A stretch of DNA of 49,186 nucleotides from Neoconidiobolus thromboides FSU 785 (taxonomy: Eukaryota; Entomophthoromycota; Entomophthoromycetes; Entomophthorales; Neoconidiobolaceae), in NCBI GenBank assembly GCA_025603075.1, contig MU626405.1, positions 1 through 49,186 of the forward strand, in the 5' to 3' direction. Shown piece by piece: positions 11,470 to 21,612 of this stretch. Below the pieces are notes generated by a model, which ran no database searches, was not told the DNA's origin, and was given only the letters and a program-made list of their open reading frames with translations. The position numbers were made by a program, and so were the translations under genes. Every line of letters starts with the position of its first letter. Position 1 is the first letter of the stretch.

Positions 11470-14103
11470 CTAATTTAAAATTGATTGAATATCCCTAGGT
11501 AGCAAAGCTAGTGCCTTATTGACTTGATGTTGTAGTTTATCAATATAATTAACTAAAGTAACAGGTGAAGAAGTAGAGTATTTATGCTGACCATTAGGCG
11601 GTGTAATACGGCCATTTTTAATTGAGATATTAGACTCTGACTTATTTACTGAATGTTTGGTACTATTATTATTTGCTATTGCATTATCGCCTAACTTGTT
11701 AATTTCCTCCTTTAGTTTCAGTACAAAATCTATGATTTCTACTTCCTGACAAGATAATATCAATTTCTCAATGTTTAAATTACACAATTGTTCCAAATAC
11801 AATTTCCTTTCTTGCCCTTCATAAAATTGAATACGATCATGTAGCCAAGTAGCAAAGTTGCCACATCTTAAAAATTGTTTATAAATTTCTTTATTAAAAC
11901 TTAACTGTGTTTTATTGTTTATAAAGATTTGTTTGTCTTCTTCAATCAATTTTAAAAATTCCTCATTCTTAAATTTATTCATATGACCTTTCTTGCCTTT
12001 GATGATATTGATGTCACTATTATTGTATTGATTATAATTCGGTGTCAACGTGGTCATGTATCGATTCAATGGCGCTAAAAAGCGCTCCGTTAATTCTCCA
12101 AAATATCTTCTCAGTTTATTATTTAAAATAGTAGCTGAACGATCTCCTTTTAGTAGTGAAGTAATTAGTTGGTTAATAATTGTCTTATCTTTGACAATTA
12201 ATGATTTATGGCTAGTATATACCCCTTTTGGTTTATATTTGATATTTCGACTTTTATTGGCTAAAATTGTTTTATTAAAACTCAAGTCAACGCTTCTTTT
12301 GTTATTGTTAATACTATTAAACGTCAGGTTTTTAAATAAATTACTTCCTAGACAAAATAAGTTATAACATATTACTATTGTCTTGTTATTTTATTACCTA
12401 ATATACTATTTGATTTATTTCTATTATGATTGTTGCTACCATGGCTTGATGGTGATGTTGATGATAGAATAGGTGTTGATGTTGAAACTACTTGAATCCA
12501 ATGTGGCCAATGACTCAAAGCTTCCGTAAAATAAGGGTTTGTAACTCCTAAAATGGTATTTGTTGGTACACATTTTTTATTGACAAATGCTTTAAGATCT
12601 GGATCTTGTATTGTAATGTAAGGTCGATAATCTCCACAATATCGAATTGGTTTAATAAAATCTAACAACTCTGTTATTACATGAGAGCAAGTAGCTGGAT
12701 CTGAGGCCATAACTACTATTGGCTCGCCTAACAACATTAACTCCCATAGAAGCCATAAATCTGATAATTGATCCCACCAATGTAATAATAAGCCTGGAGA
12801 AGAGCCATCTGGTACTGAAGCTAATAACTGATAAAAATAAGTAAATAAAGTTTATAATATTATCAAACCATATACTATTATTATATCATACATTGTTGTT
12901 GATATTAGATTATATGATACTTACATGTATTTCATTAGAGTGGTCAACACAATTTAATAATTGGCATGTCTCTAGCAATTGTAAAGTAGGATAAGGATAA
13001 CTTGGCATTTCAATTTGTAAAACAACTCCTGCGAAGGGTACTTCTAAAGTAGTTGAGTATATTGGATTGGGCCATCTTGATAAATCTTGCATTGCTGATT
13101 CTAAAAATACTTGACTTGTTGAATCAATTTCATCCCCCAAATAATCATAATCATGATATAAAGAACCAATAATTGTTATTAAATGCGTAAATAGGCCCAC
13201 GGTACTTGACATTGGTAATGAGGTGAGTAATACAATTGATTTCTAAACGACAATAATTTGTTATCACTATACTGGTATTATTGAAATATTATATTACCTG
13301 ATAATAACCTCGGTGAACCCTGGAATCTTTTCTTTGACGAAAGTAAGCATAAGCAGTATAAAATTCTGCATCATTTTCGATTAAGTTTTTATCTTCATCT
13401 TTATCTTTTTCTGTTAATTATAATTAACTTTTTAACATAATTAATACAAAAATAGCTTACTTATTTTATTATTGCCATTTGTATTATTATTGCTTTTTCT
13501 TACCCTAAATTGATATACCATATCACCAGTATCAAATACTCTTACATCCGGAAATGCAGAAAAGGCACTAAACTTTGTTATTATTGAATACAGTTATTAA
13601 ATAATTTAGTACATTGTTTTTAACTCCTCTTTTGACAATTTATACTCAGGATATATTCTGTCAACAGCTAAAAGCCTATTAAGTAATTTATTAACTGCTA
13701 AGTAAATGAACTTACCTTGGCCATTTTCCAAATCAAACCTCACCTCACAAAAACAGTGGATCCAGTTTTGGCTGATGACATTATTCAAATTCCCAGTTTC
13801 ACCATTCGTTTTTATACTATTCTGAATTGATTTTAATATTTTTTCATTATCTAACTCAAGTTGTTTAATACTTTGAGTTGGTGAATGTGATTTAGACCCA
13901 GGCACTGAGCTGGTAATACTACTGTTTATTTTTATTTTGTCAACCAGTTTATTATTCACTTCCTTTCCTTGTTCATTACTAATATTATAGATTAAACTTT
14001 CACCCTTTAAACCTGAATAATTGGTACCAAACTCTAATACTACGTTTGGTGAGTTCGGTTCCGAGTTACTCTTTTCTAATGGGTAAGCATCTTTGTAATT
14101 CAT
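11470..14103 (-). CDS. DENND6 (FAM116)-type DENN-domain protein
   Basis: Six exons read on the minus strand: 14103-13613, 13567-13461, 13410-13298, 13242-12925, 12827-12398 and 12347-11470. The frame is continuous (778 aa), with introns of 45-97 nt. Family DENND6 proteins are guanine-nucleotide exchange factors for Rab GTPases in endosomal trafficking. Visible landmarks in order: WIHCFCEVRFDLENGQG (upstream DENN, about residues 114-130), AFSAFPDVRVFDTGDMVYQF, the VHRGYYQ and LFTHLITIIGSLYH block, LLLHWWDQLSDLWLLWELML, GEPIVVMASDPATCS, IRYCGDYRPYITIQD, ILGVTNPYF (core DENN) and FGELTERFLAPLNRYM toward the C-terminus. It is longer than the animal protein because of Asn/Ser-rich inserts near the N-terminus, before the last exon and at the C-terminus. 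The start ATG at 14103 is the only good in-frame Met ahead of the first domain. Confidence 0.88.
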
Positions 14104-15042
14104 TGCTATCGTTAGCTATTTAATTTATTAGTAAAATAGTCAAACATAGATGAATTTAGTAAAATACTAAAATGAACTAAAAACTTACTAACTTGTTATT
14201 AAATTTAAATAAATAGAAAAGGGAGCTAATGAAAAGATTCAACCTTTAAATTATAACCACCAAAAGAAATACTTTATTTATTTTACTAAAAATACTTTTA
14301 ATTTTGTCTATATTAATTTTAAGTATCACCTGAAGGATTTACAAATTTATCTAAATTTCCCCTCCTTACTTATTAGCCAATAAAAGCTATCTTATTAACC
14401 AATCGGTCCTGACCTTTGATTGTTCTTGATCGTGCATGATAGCTAGTTTTACTTTATTTAGACTTAATTAATTAGCTCACTTTTATAAGCTAATTTATCT
14501 GACATATTATATACATTTATCATTTTATATAGCTTTTTTTATTATCACCAATATTTAATATAATAATACTAATTCATCTATTTTATTACACTATAGTTAA
14601 ATTCAAAATAGGAATCTGTTATTAATTATTACATGATTCATTGCATAATTTTAATAAGTTAAATTTTATTTAAGCATAGTTTTAGCTTGTGTTTTGAATG
14701 CTAATATACAATTTGCTATGGTAAATAAAATAAGTTTAAATAATAAAAGAACTTATATAAGTTAGGTAATGTTGTTATTATCAGTATCTATTGTTCATAT
14801 ATTATCTGTCAATTCAATACTATTTTAATATTAATTGTTATTTATTCCTATTAAATTCATGCTTAACATCTTGAATAGCCCACTATTTTTAAGCATTAAA
14901 AAAAACAAGGGATTAACATCAACAAATAGCTCAATCGCATCCCAATCTTTTTTATTTTATTGGTTTAACATATTCCAATTGAAGGGATAATAATAAACAC
15001 ACAGCAATATTCAACTTAACCTTTATTTATTTTCTAATTCAA
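14104..15042. other. Divergent intergenic region between DENND6 and the kinase
   Basis: About 940 bp separating two divergently transcribed genes, so it must contain both promoters. AT-rich; I see no repeat copy, RNA gene or conserved box that can be called with confidence. Confidence 0.6.
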
Positions 15043-16053
15043 TTGATGAGCTATTCCAGAGATGAAGTTATTGCCAAAGAAAATGAACGCATTTTAAACA
15101 TAATCAAAAGAACGGAACCTTTTAAAGCAAGTTTCGAATCAAGGTATCAATTGGAAGATGTAAGCTTAGGGGCGGGGGCGTATGCACAAGTGTTTAAAGC
15201 TTCAATCTTGAATCAAAAGAAAAATAAGGGTCAAAATGAGAAAGAGAACAGTGTAGCCGTGAAGATTGGCTTAGGGGATGGAAATAGTAAGTTAAGTCCA
15301 AGTATGATTAGGGAGATTGCTTTAAATGTGGAGTTAGGAAAAAATCCGTATACTATTGAGTTAATCGATGTATTAGAAAGTAAAGAAAAATTAAATTTAG
15401 TATTTGAATATATGTCTGAGGGGGATTTGAGCAAATATATTGAGCATAATAAGAAAAACATAAACTCTCAACAGATTCAATCAATTTTAAAAGCCATCTT
15501 ACAAAACTTGGAGTTCAATCATAAAAATAATATTTTACACCGTGATATCAAGCCACAAAATATTCTGTTTGATCAAAATTTCAATATCAAACTTGGAGAC
15601 TATGGGTTAGCAAAAAAGGTTTTTAAAGGGTTAAATATGCCCTTATCAACTGGAGTAGTTTCCTTATGGTATCGCGCGCCTGAGTTATTACTCGGCAGCA
15701 CCAACTACGACTCAAAGATCGATTTGTGGTCTGTGGGCTGTATTTTAGGTGAGCTGATCTTAGGATACCCTATGTTCCATCAGAGCAAACAAAGTAATGA
15801 GTTGATTCAGTTGGATGTCATCTATCAGGTCATGGGCACCCCTACATTTAAGTCTTGGCCCAATGTGATTCAATACCCACGTTATCTTGAGATGAAACAA
15901 TATCCATTCCATCATGGTATTAATTTGAGTAGTTTTATTCATAGCGATCCAGATATGCTTGATTTGTTAGAATCCCTTTTACATCTTGATCCTAATGGTC
16001 GTTTGACCGCTGAAGAGGCGTTGGAACATACATTTTTCAAGAGAAAGTATTAG
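15043..16053 (+). CDS. CDK-like serine/threonine protein kinase
   Basis: Intronless 336-aa frame covering one kinase domain with a short N-terminal extension. Visible motifs are the glycine loop GAGAYAQV (43-50), VAVK with Lys74, a PSTAIRE-like helix reading PSMIREI with Glu91, HRDIKPQN (166-173, catalytic Asp168), DYG at 186-188 in place of the usual DFG, and STGVVSLWYRAPELLLG (202-218). The helix and the WYRAPELLLG segment mark a cyclin-dependent kinase relative. Ser202/Thr203 sit where CDKs carry the activating phosphothreonine. All catalytic residues are present, so activity is expected. The partner cyclin and cell-cycle versus transcription role cannot be told from sequence. It is followed 100 bp downstream by a tRNA on the other strand. 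An alternative Met is the second codon. Confidence 0.9.
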   Translation: MMSYSRDEVIAKENERILNIIKRTEPFKASFESRYQLEDVSLGAGAYAQVFKASILNQKKNKGQNEKENSVAVKIGLGDGNSKLSPSMIREIALNVELGKNPYTIELIDVLESKEKLNLVFEYMSEGDLSKYIEHNKKNINSQQIQSILKAILQNLEFNHKNNILHRDIKPQNILFDQNFNIKLGDYGLAKKVFKGLNMPLSTGVVSLWYRAPELLLGSTNYDSKIDLWSVGCILGELILGYPMFHQSKQSNELIQLDVIYQVMGTPTFKSWPNVIQYPRYLEMKQYPFHHGINLSSFIHSDPDMLDLLESLLHLDPNGRLTAEEALEHTFFKRKY

Positions 16054-16144
16054 GGTTTTAGTGAGTGGGAGTAAGTTAGTATGTTATAATAAAAAAGACG
16101 TTGAAAAGAAATAGCAAAGCTAATTAATTTGTTTTTAATTTTTT

Positions 16145-16152
16145 AAAAAAAA
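16145..16152 (-). terminator. RNA polymerase III oligo-T terminator
   Basis: A run of eight A on the plus strand is eight T immediately after the 3' end of the minus-strand tRNA gene, the normal Pol III stop signal. Confidence 0.85.
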
Positions 16153-16246
16153 TGCTCCTGGCGGGGATCGAACCCGCGACCTTCGCGTGTCTTCTGTATA
16201 ATTGTTATTATAAGCACGACGCATTAAACCACTTTGCTACAGGAGC
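16153..16246 (-). tRNA. tRNA-Ile(UAU) with a 20-nt intron
   Basis: On the minus strand the acceptor stem GCTCCTG pairs with CAGGAGC, followed by discriminator A. The D-arm is GCA...TGC, and the T-arm is GCGGG-TTCGATC-CCCGC. The anticodon stem TCGTG/CGCGA closes only if about 20 nt are removed after the base 3' of the anticodon. This leaves loop CTTATAA with anticodon TAT, which reads the AUA isoleucine codon. The intron contains an ATA that can pair with the anticodon, as expected for tRNA-splicing endonuclease substrates. No CCA is encoded, as in eukaryotic nuclear tRNA genes. Confidence 0.9.
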
Positions 16247-16428
16247 CTTTCCAGTTATGATTTTAAAAGCTAAAAAATATTTAAATAGTTAAAATTTAGC
16301 GCCAAGGTTCGAGTTCCTCTTATTTTTTTGGAACTTGATATATGACGTGACTTTTGGACAAATTAAAAGGAAGAGTATTAAATAAACTTAATTGAAAGTC
16401 AAAATTATCTTCAAACTTATTAATTTTA

Positions 16429-18590
16429 ATGGTATACACAAAAAGTAACTATCACTTCATCATCTCCTTATATTGCTAACATTTTTGTAGAAGGTTTATT
16501 TGCATGTTCACCCAGCACCCAACGTGGTGAACCAACAGTCTTAGATGTCAACCCAAAAGGTGATAAATTTTTATATACTAACGGGCGCTCAGTATACATT
16601 CGAGATCTCGAGAATCCGTCTATTTGCGATGAATACTATGAACATTTAACCACTACTACCGTAGCACGCTTCTCTAATAATGGCAATTATGTAGCTTCTG
16701 GGGATATCAGTGGTATGGTACGTATCTGGGATGTCACTCAACCAGAAAAGATTTTAAAGTTAGAAACACGTCCGTTGAGCTCTAGGATCAATGATATTTC
16801 CTGGGATTCAGAGTCGCAGCGTATCTTAGCCGTGGGTGATGGTAACCAAAGATTCGGACATGTTTTTACATATGATAGTGGCAATTCTACTGGTGAAATT
16901 ATTGGGCATTCGAAAGTGATCACTTCATGTTCAATGAGACCATCAGGTAGACCATTTAGGGCAGTGACAGCTTCCCATGATTTTACTGTAAAATTTTACC
17001 ACGGTGCTCCATACCGCTTTGTAAGCTCCATCGCAGATCATACCAATTCGGTAAATGCAGTTAAGTATTCGCCTGATGGAGAACACTTTGTATCTGTTGG
17101 GGCAGATAGGAAGGTAATTTATAACCTGTTTAAAGCATAGATAGATTAATTAAGTTTTAGGTTTTCATGTATGAGGGATTAGATGCTGAAAAGAAGGCAG
17201 AGTTTAGTCAAGGCGAAGGTGCACATACTGGATCAATTTATGGCCTTTCTTGGGCTGATGACTCTAAATCCTTTGCTACTTCGGCTGCTGACTGCACTGT
17301 TAAATTATGGGATTCCGAAACTCAACAGAACATACAGTATACTTTATTTTTACTTTTAGTATTTATTAAATTTACCTTTCATTCAGAACCATTTCAATGA
17401 CTTTAGAAGAAAATGCAGTATTGAACCAACAAGTAGGAAATTTGTGGAAGGGAAACTATTTAGTCTCGTTATCATTAAGTGGAACATTAAATTACATTGA
17501 TCCAAGAGAAGGAAAAGTAACCAAGAGAGTACATGGACATAATAAAGGGATCAACAGGATTGAAGTGCTTAAAAATCAAAATAAGGAAACAACGTTTTTT
17601 AGTGGAGATTTTGATGGCAAAATATTTAACTGGGATCTCAAAACTGGAGAAGCTAAAGAAGTCAAGGGGAACAGCCATTCCAATAAAGTGAATGGATTAG
17701 TTATAAATGATGATAAAGTATTCTCAGTTGGTATGGATGATACATTACGTAGCATTAGCTCTGATGAATTGTGTTATAAGTAAGTTGGAGTTAGTTGAAT
17801 CTTTTAACAATTACTTATTATTCTAGTGATGGAGTTATTAAAACTGAAGCTGAACCTATTGATATTATCTCATTAGGGGATTCGGATTATGCTATTCCTA
17901 CTAAAGATGATCATCTGAAATTAGTGACTTCTAACCAGATCCATTCTAGCATTAAGCTGCCATTTACACCCAGTTCCATCGCCTATTGCGCAATTAACTC
18001 ATTTATTGCTATAGGATCAGAGGTAATATAGTTCAATATAATTTATTGATGAAGATGTATTAATTAATTAATTAAGGGTAAAGGAATAAATATATACAAA
18101 TATAACAAAGAGGGTAAGAGTTTAGAATCAATTGGAAGCCCAATTGAAGATAAGCTAAACGTTTCAGTCATGAAATTCGATAAAAGTGGCAAATACTTTG
18201 CTATTGGACAAACTAATGGTAAAATAACCCTTTATGACCCTACAGCCTTACCATTTAAAGTAAGCTTTATTATTATTTATAGTACAATTTGCTTATTGTT
18301 TCTAGTTAATTACCTCCAGATGGTCTCATCATACAGCTAGGATTTATCAGCTTAGATTTAGTCCAGATTCCAAATTTGTTGCTTCATGCAGCTTGGATTC
18401 GAATATTAACATCTATTCTACGGAAGTTATTATTAAAAGGGCAAGCATTATTAATGCACATTCATCTCCGGTTACTGATGTACAGTTTATTGATTATCCA
18501 GAAAATGTGGAGAGCAAACAAAAGGTCAATATTGCCTCCGTTGGGACTGATGGTAATTTAAAACTTTGGGAAATTGAGTTACCTGCTTAA
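16429..18590 (+). CDS. AIP1: Actin-interacting protein 1 (AIP1/WDR1), WD40 protein
   Basis: Seven exons, 16429-16444, 16491-17113, 17161-17336, 17387-17779, 17827-18022, 18077-18259 and 18306-18590, join into 623 aa, the usual family length (about 600). Introns are 46-54 nt; the first has TGCTAAC before its acceptor. The first exon is only 16 nt and encodes MVYTK plus one base, leading into GLFACSPSTQRGEP, which matches the AIP1 N-terminus pattern. WD40 blades follow throughout, for example YTNGRSVYIRDL, VASGDISGMVRIWD, AVGDGNQRFGHVFTYDSGNS, FATSAADCTVKLWD, LVSLSLSGTLNYID and IASVGTDGNLKLWE. AIP1 works with cofilin to disassemble actin filaments in the cytoplasm. The two-propeller WD40 fold is family knowledge. 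No disabling lesions once spliced. Confidence 0.93.
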
Positions 18591-18681
18591 TTAAAAAATA
18601 TTTTGAAGTTTATTTTGTTGATATATTTTCATAGTCTTATGCTTAAAACTAATAATTTAAGTCAAAATTAACTTGTTAATT

Positions 18682-18698
18682 TATATATATATATATAT
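18682..18698. repeat. (TA)n microsatellite
   Basis: Uninterrupted alternating TA over about 17 bases, just downstream of AIP1. Confidence 0.9.
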
Positions 18699-18864
18699 TA
18701 TTTCTAGTTAACATTGCTTGTTTTTATAGTTTTATATATTTTGAAAAGCAATGAGCAATTATCAGTTTTAATAGGATTTTTCTATAATAAACATGCGCGT
18801 TTTTAGCTTTATGTGAGATATCTATTATACACAATTTTTAACAAATATAGCACTAGTATTATAT

Positions 18865-18964
18865 ATATGAGACAGATTTTTTTATTTAAGAACTTTACTA
18901 ATAATTTTTCTACTCAAATAATGTTTAAAAAATAAAGTAATGAAACTAAAAAAACATTCCATAT
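18865..18964 (-). mobile_element. MITE-like element, copy 9
   Basis: Diverged inverted copy. The left end atgagacagattttttt and right end aacattccatat are recognisable, and the interior keeps tactcaaataatg. Flanked by TA. Confidence 0.78.
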
Positions 18965-19608
18965 ATTTACAAGATGAACTTTGATTGTTATATTTTATTC
19001 TCAAATTTTAAATATTTATATGTTTATGTTTGCTAAACACTACTTTTATTATTTTTTTGAAATAACCTAAAGTTTTTATTTTAATTATTAGTGATAAATT
19101 TAATCATTCTAAAAAGTACAAAATCTTGAAATCTCAAAGGTCAAAATCTAAAATTGTTAATTTTTAAACTCATTCCTGATACTATACAATCTAGATTTAA
19201 TTTTAAAGGCTTGTTCTTTCGTATCATTTCAATATTAAATAATAAAAATGCTAAAGTTAAATGAGATAAATAAACTAATCAAAACATTACATTACTATAA
19301 TACTCTAAGCTCACTATTCTAGTCCAATATCTCTATCTAAAATCGTGAAATTATCTCAAAATAATTGCGTCTAGTTTAAGCATACATGTCAAATGTCAAA
19401 AAGTTTGACACAAAAAGAATGGATTAGTAATAAAATTTATTGGGTAAACGTTAACAGCATTTAAATTCTATTTATTGTAAATCGGAGGCTTATATACCCG
19501 GCGTATTCCGATAATTGCCGGAAATTCAAATGATCAAAATGGACTGAAAATATATAAACAAATTGAAAGTAAAAAGAAAAGAGAAAAAAGAAAAAATATT
19601 GCAATAAA

Positions 19609-20437
19609 ATGAGTCAAACTAAACAAACTCTTAATCATATCTGGTATTTTGGTAATTAATAGCACAATAAATATAATAATCTTTTATTTATGATTTTTTT
19701 TAGCTTATGGATCCAATATGTATTCCAAAATATTAACAGATAGAAGAAAAGTGAAGCCAGTAAGGTCTTTACCGGCTGTTGCAAAAGGGTATAAATTGAC
19801 CTTTGATTTATTTGGATTTCCTTATTTTGAGCCCTCCTTTGGAAATATAATAAAAATTAATGATATCAACAATAGCAAATCAACTAATGAGAGTTCAGCC
19901 TTAATTGACAACAAGTCTACTTTTACAGATAACATTGATGTTGAAGGCGTTTTACATTTAATAACTGAAGAGGATTATTCTACCATTCGTCGTACTGAAG
20001 GAGGTAATGGTAATAAAGGATATGGCTATCAGGATATAAAGATAGAATGTACAAGTTATGAAGGCGAAACAATTGAGGCAAGTACCTTATTATGTATATC
20101 ACCTAACGCATGGCGTGGAGAGGCAAGACCATCCCACCGTTATTTAAATTTATTAATTGAAGGGGCCAAAGAGAACAACATAAGTCCAAATTACCAAACC
20201 TATTTAAACAACTTACCTTATTTTCAATTAGAAACTAATACTCAAATGATTGGTAAATATTTGATGCTAGTTATAATGTTCCCTTTTATTTTACCAATGC
20301 TCCTTATATTTACTTTATCTACTTTGACCAAATTTCAACCACCAGTTTTTGTGTCGGTTTATATGGATGGTTTAAATAAGGTGATGTGGGTGTTACACGA
20401 TAGGTTTTTAAAGCCGTGCTTTGGTACAGGAGAATAA
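19609..20437 (+). CDS. Gamma-glutamylcyclotransferase-like protein with C-terminal membrane segment
   Basis: Two exons, 19609-19651 and 19704-20437, encode 258 aa; the 52-nt intron ends in a TAG after a T-run. The first exon restores the hallmark IWYFAYGSNM (residues 11-20), which binds the gamma-glutamyl substrate in this family. Other family features are LPAVAKGYKLTFDLFGFPYFEPSF (in pieces: a buried hydrophobic strand and loop), the VEGVLHLITEEDY strand and RRTEGG, whose Glu (residue 113) aligns with the catalytic acid of GGCT enzymes, then PSHRYLNLLIEGAKENN. Enzymes of this fold release 5-oxoproline from gamma-glutamyl amino acids or glutathione. Residues about 196-221 (IGKYLMLVIMFPFILPMLLI onward) form a hydrophobic helix, suggesting tail-anchoring in a membrane. 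The exact substrate is not determined by sequence. Confidence 0.88.
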
Positions 20438-21612
20438 GCAGTTTTATTCATAGTAAATTTAATAAACTAATTTATATTAACTTGTAGTTTTAACAAGAAA
20501 GTTATGGAAACAGATTGATTTTATCTTCAAATTTAAATTAAGATCATCATTATAACAGATTTCATATAAAATTAATATTTCAAAAAGTAAATAAATTGAA
20601 GTATGTGGCTATCATTTTCTAAGCTAAAAATTCAAAATATTAGCTAAAAATGGGTTGACTTAAATCTATGATTCAGTTTTTTGCAGTTATGAATTAAGTC
20701 AATGTTAAGGAAATGATCACTTTCTTGATTTTAGAATCAATAATGCAAATCTTTGTAACTTTAAATCTAAAGCAAGCAAAAAACAGCATCCATTTTGGCA
20801 TCGTCAAATAACAATGTCCAATGTATTAAATACAATTTATTAAATTAATAAATTGGTTTTGAAGTGAAATGGGGATTTTATTTATAAGGGAGTTAATTCA
20901 TTGAATTGAGTCATCGTGAAAATCTTGAAAGTGCGACTAAAAGCCAATATTGAAAACTAAGAGACCAAGTTGATATGTTAATTAAATTAATATAAATAAT
21001 ACATTAAAATAAAAATAGTTATATAACTTTTATTAAGTTTAAAAATAGAAATAAATTTTAAAGTAAAACCTAATTTTAATTTTTTTTCAATGTTTTTGTT
21101 ATTGTTTAACCCAATTAAATCAAATTTTGGGATATTTTATTGCAAATTTAACAGTGTTACTATTTATAAATCTAGATTTATGTATATTATAGCCACTAGT
21201 ATAATGTATTATGTAACCAGCAATGACTATAGCAAATTTATAAATAAATTGGTACTAATTCCAATGACATGCCATCTTCCAGGCGTTTAATTGGCCATGG
21301 CGTTAAATCTTGGGGTGTCTCAGTATAAAATATAGCTGAATAATTTCCAAATATAGTAATTCGATAAAGTACTGATATCATGGTTCCCACTTCTTAAAAA
21401 AATAATATGAAACTAATTGGTATGCCAAGTCGATTTAAGCATTATGATTGGACTAAGCTTGCTTATCTACCCAATTTCAAAAGAATTAAATTCTCTAAAT
21501 AATTAGAAATGTTTGGTATATCTCCGTCCTATAAATTAGATTAACTCCGTATATAAAGATAAAAATTGAAATAGTTCTTTGTTTATTCTTTCATAGTTTT
21601 TATTTTTTTAAA
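20438..21612. other. Intergenic region with a possible coding relic
   Basis: No intact gene. On the minus strand around 21241-21395 a frame of about 50 codons reads like protein (for example TPQDLTPWPIKRLEDGMSLE) and is preceded by an acceptor-like TTTTTTTAAG, but I cannot assign it to a family. The plus-strand frame at 21090-21290 looks incidental. Confidence 0.5.

Larger units (their letters stand above)
18591..19608. other. Intergenic region with a TA repeat and one MITE-like copy
   Basis: No gene. Contains a (TA)n tract at 18682-18698, an inverted MITE-like copy at 18865-18964, and presumably the promoter of the following gene. The 80 bases before that start codon are purine-rich (runs of aaaagaaaagagaaaaaag). 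Confidence 0.6.
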
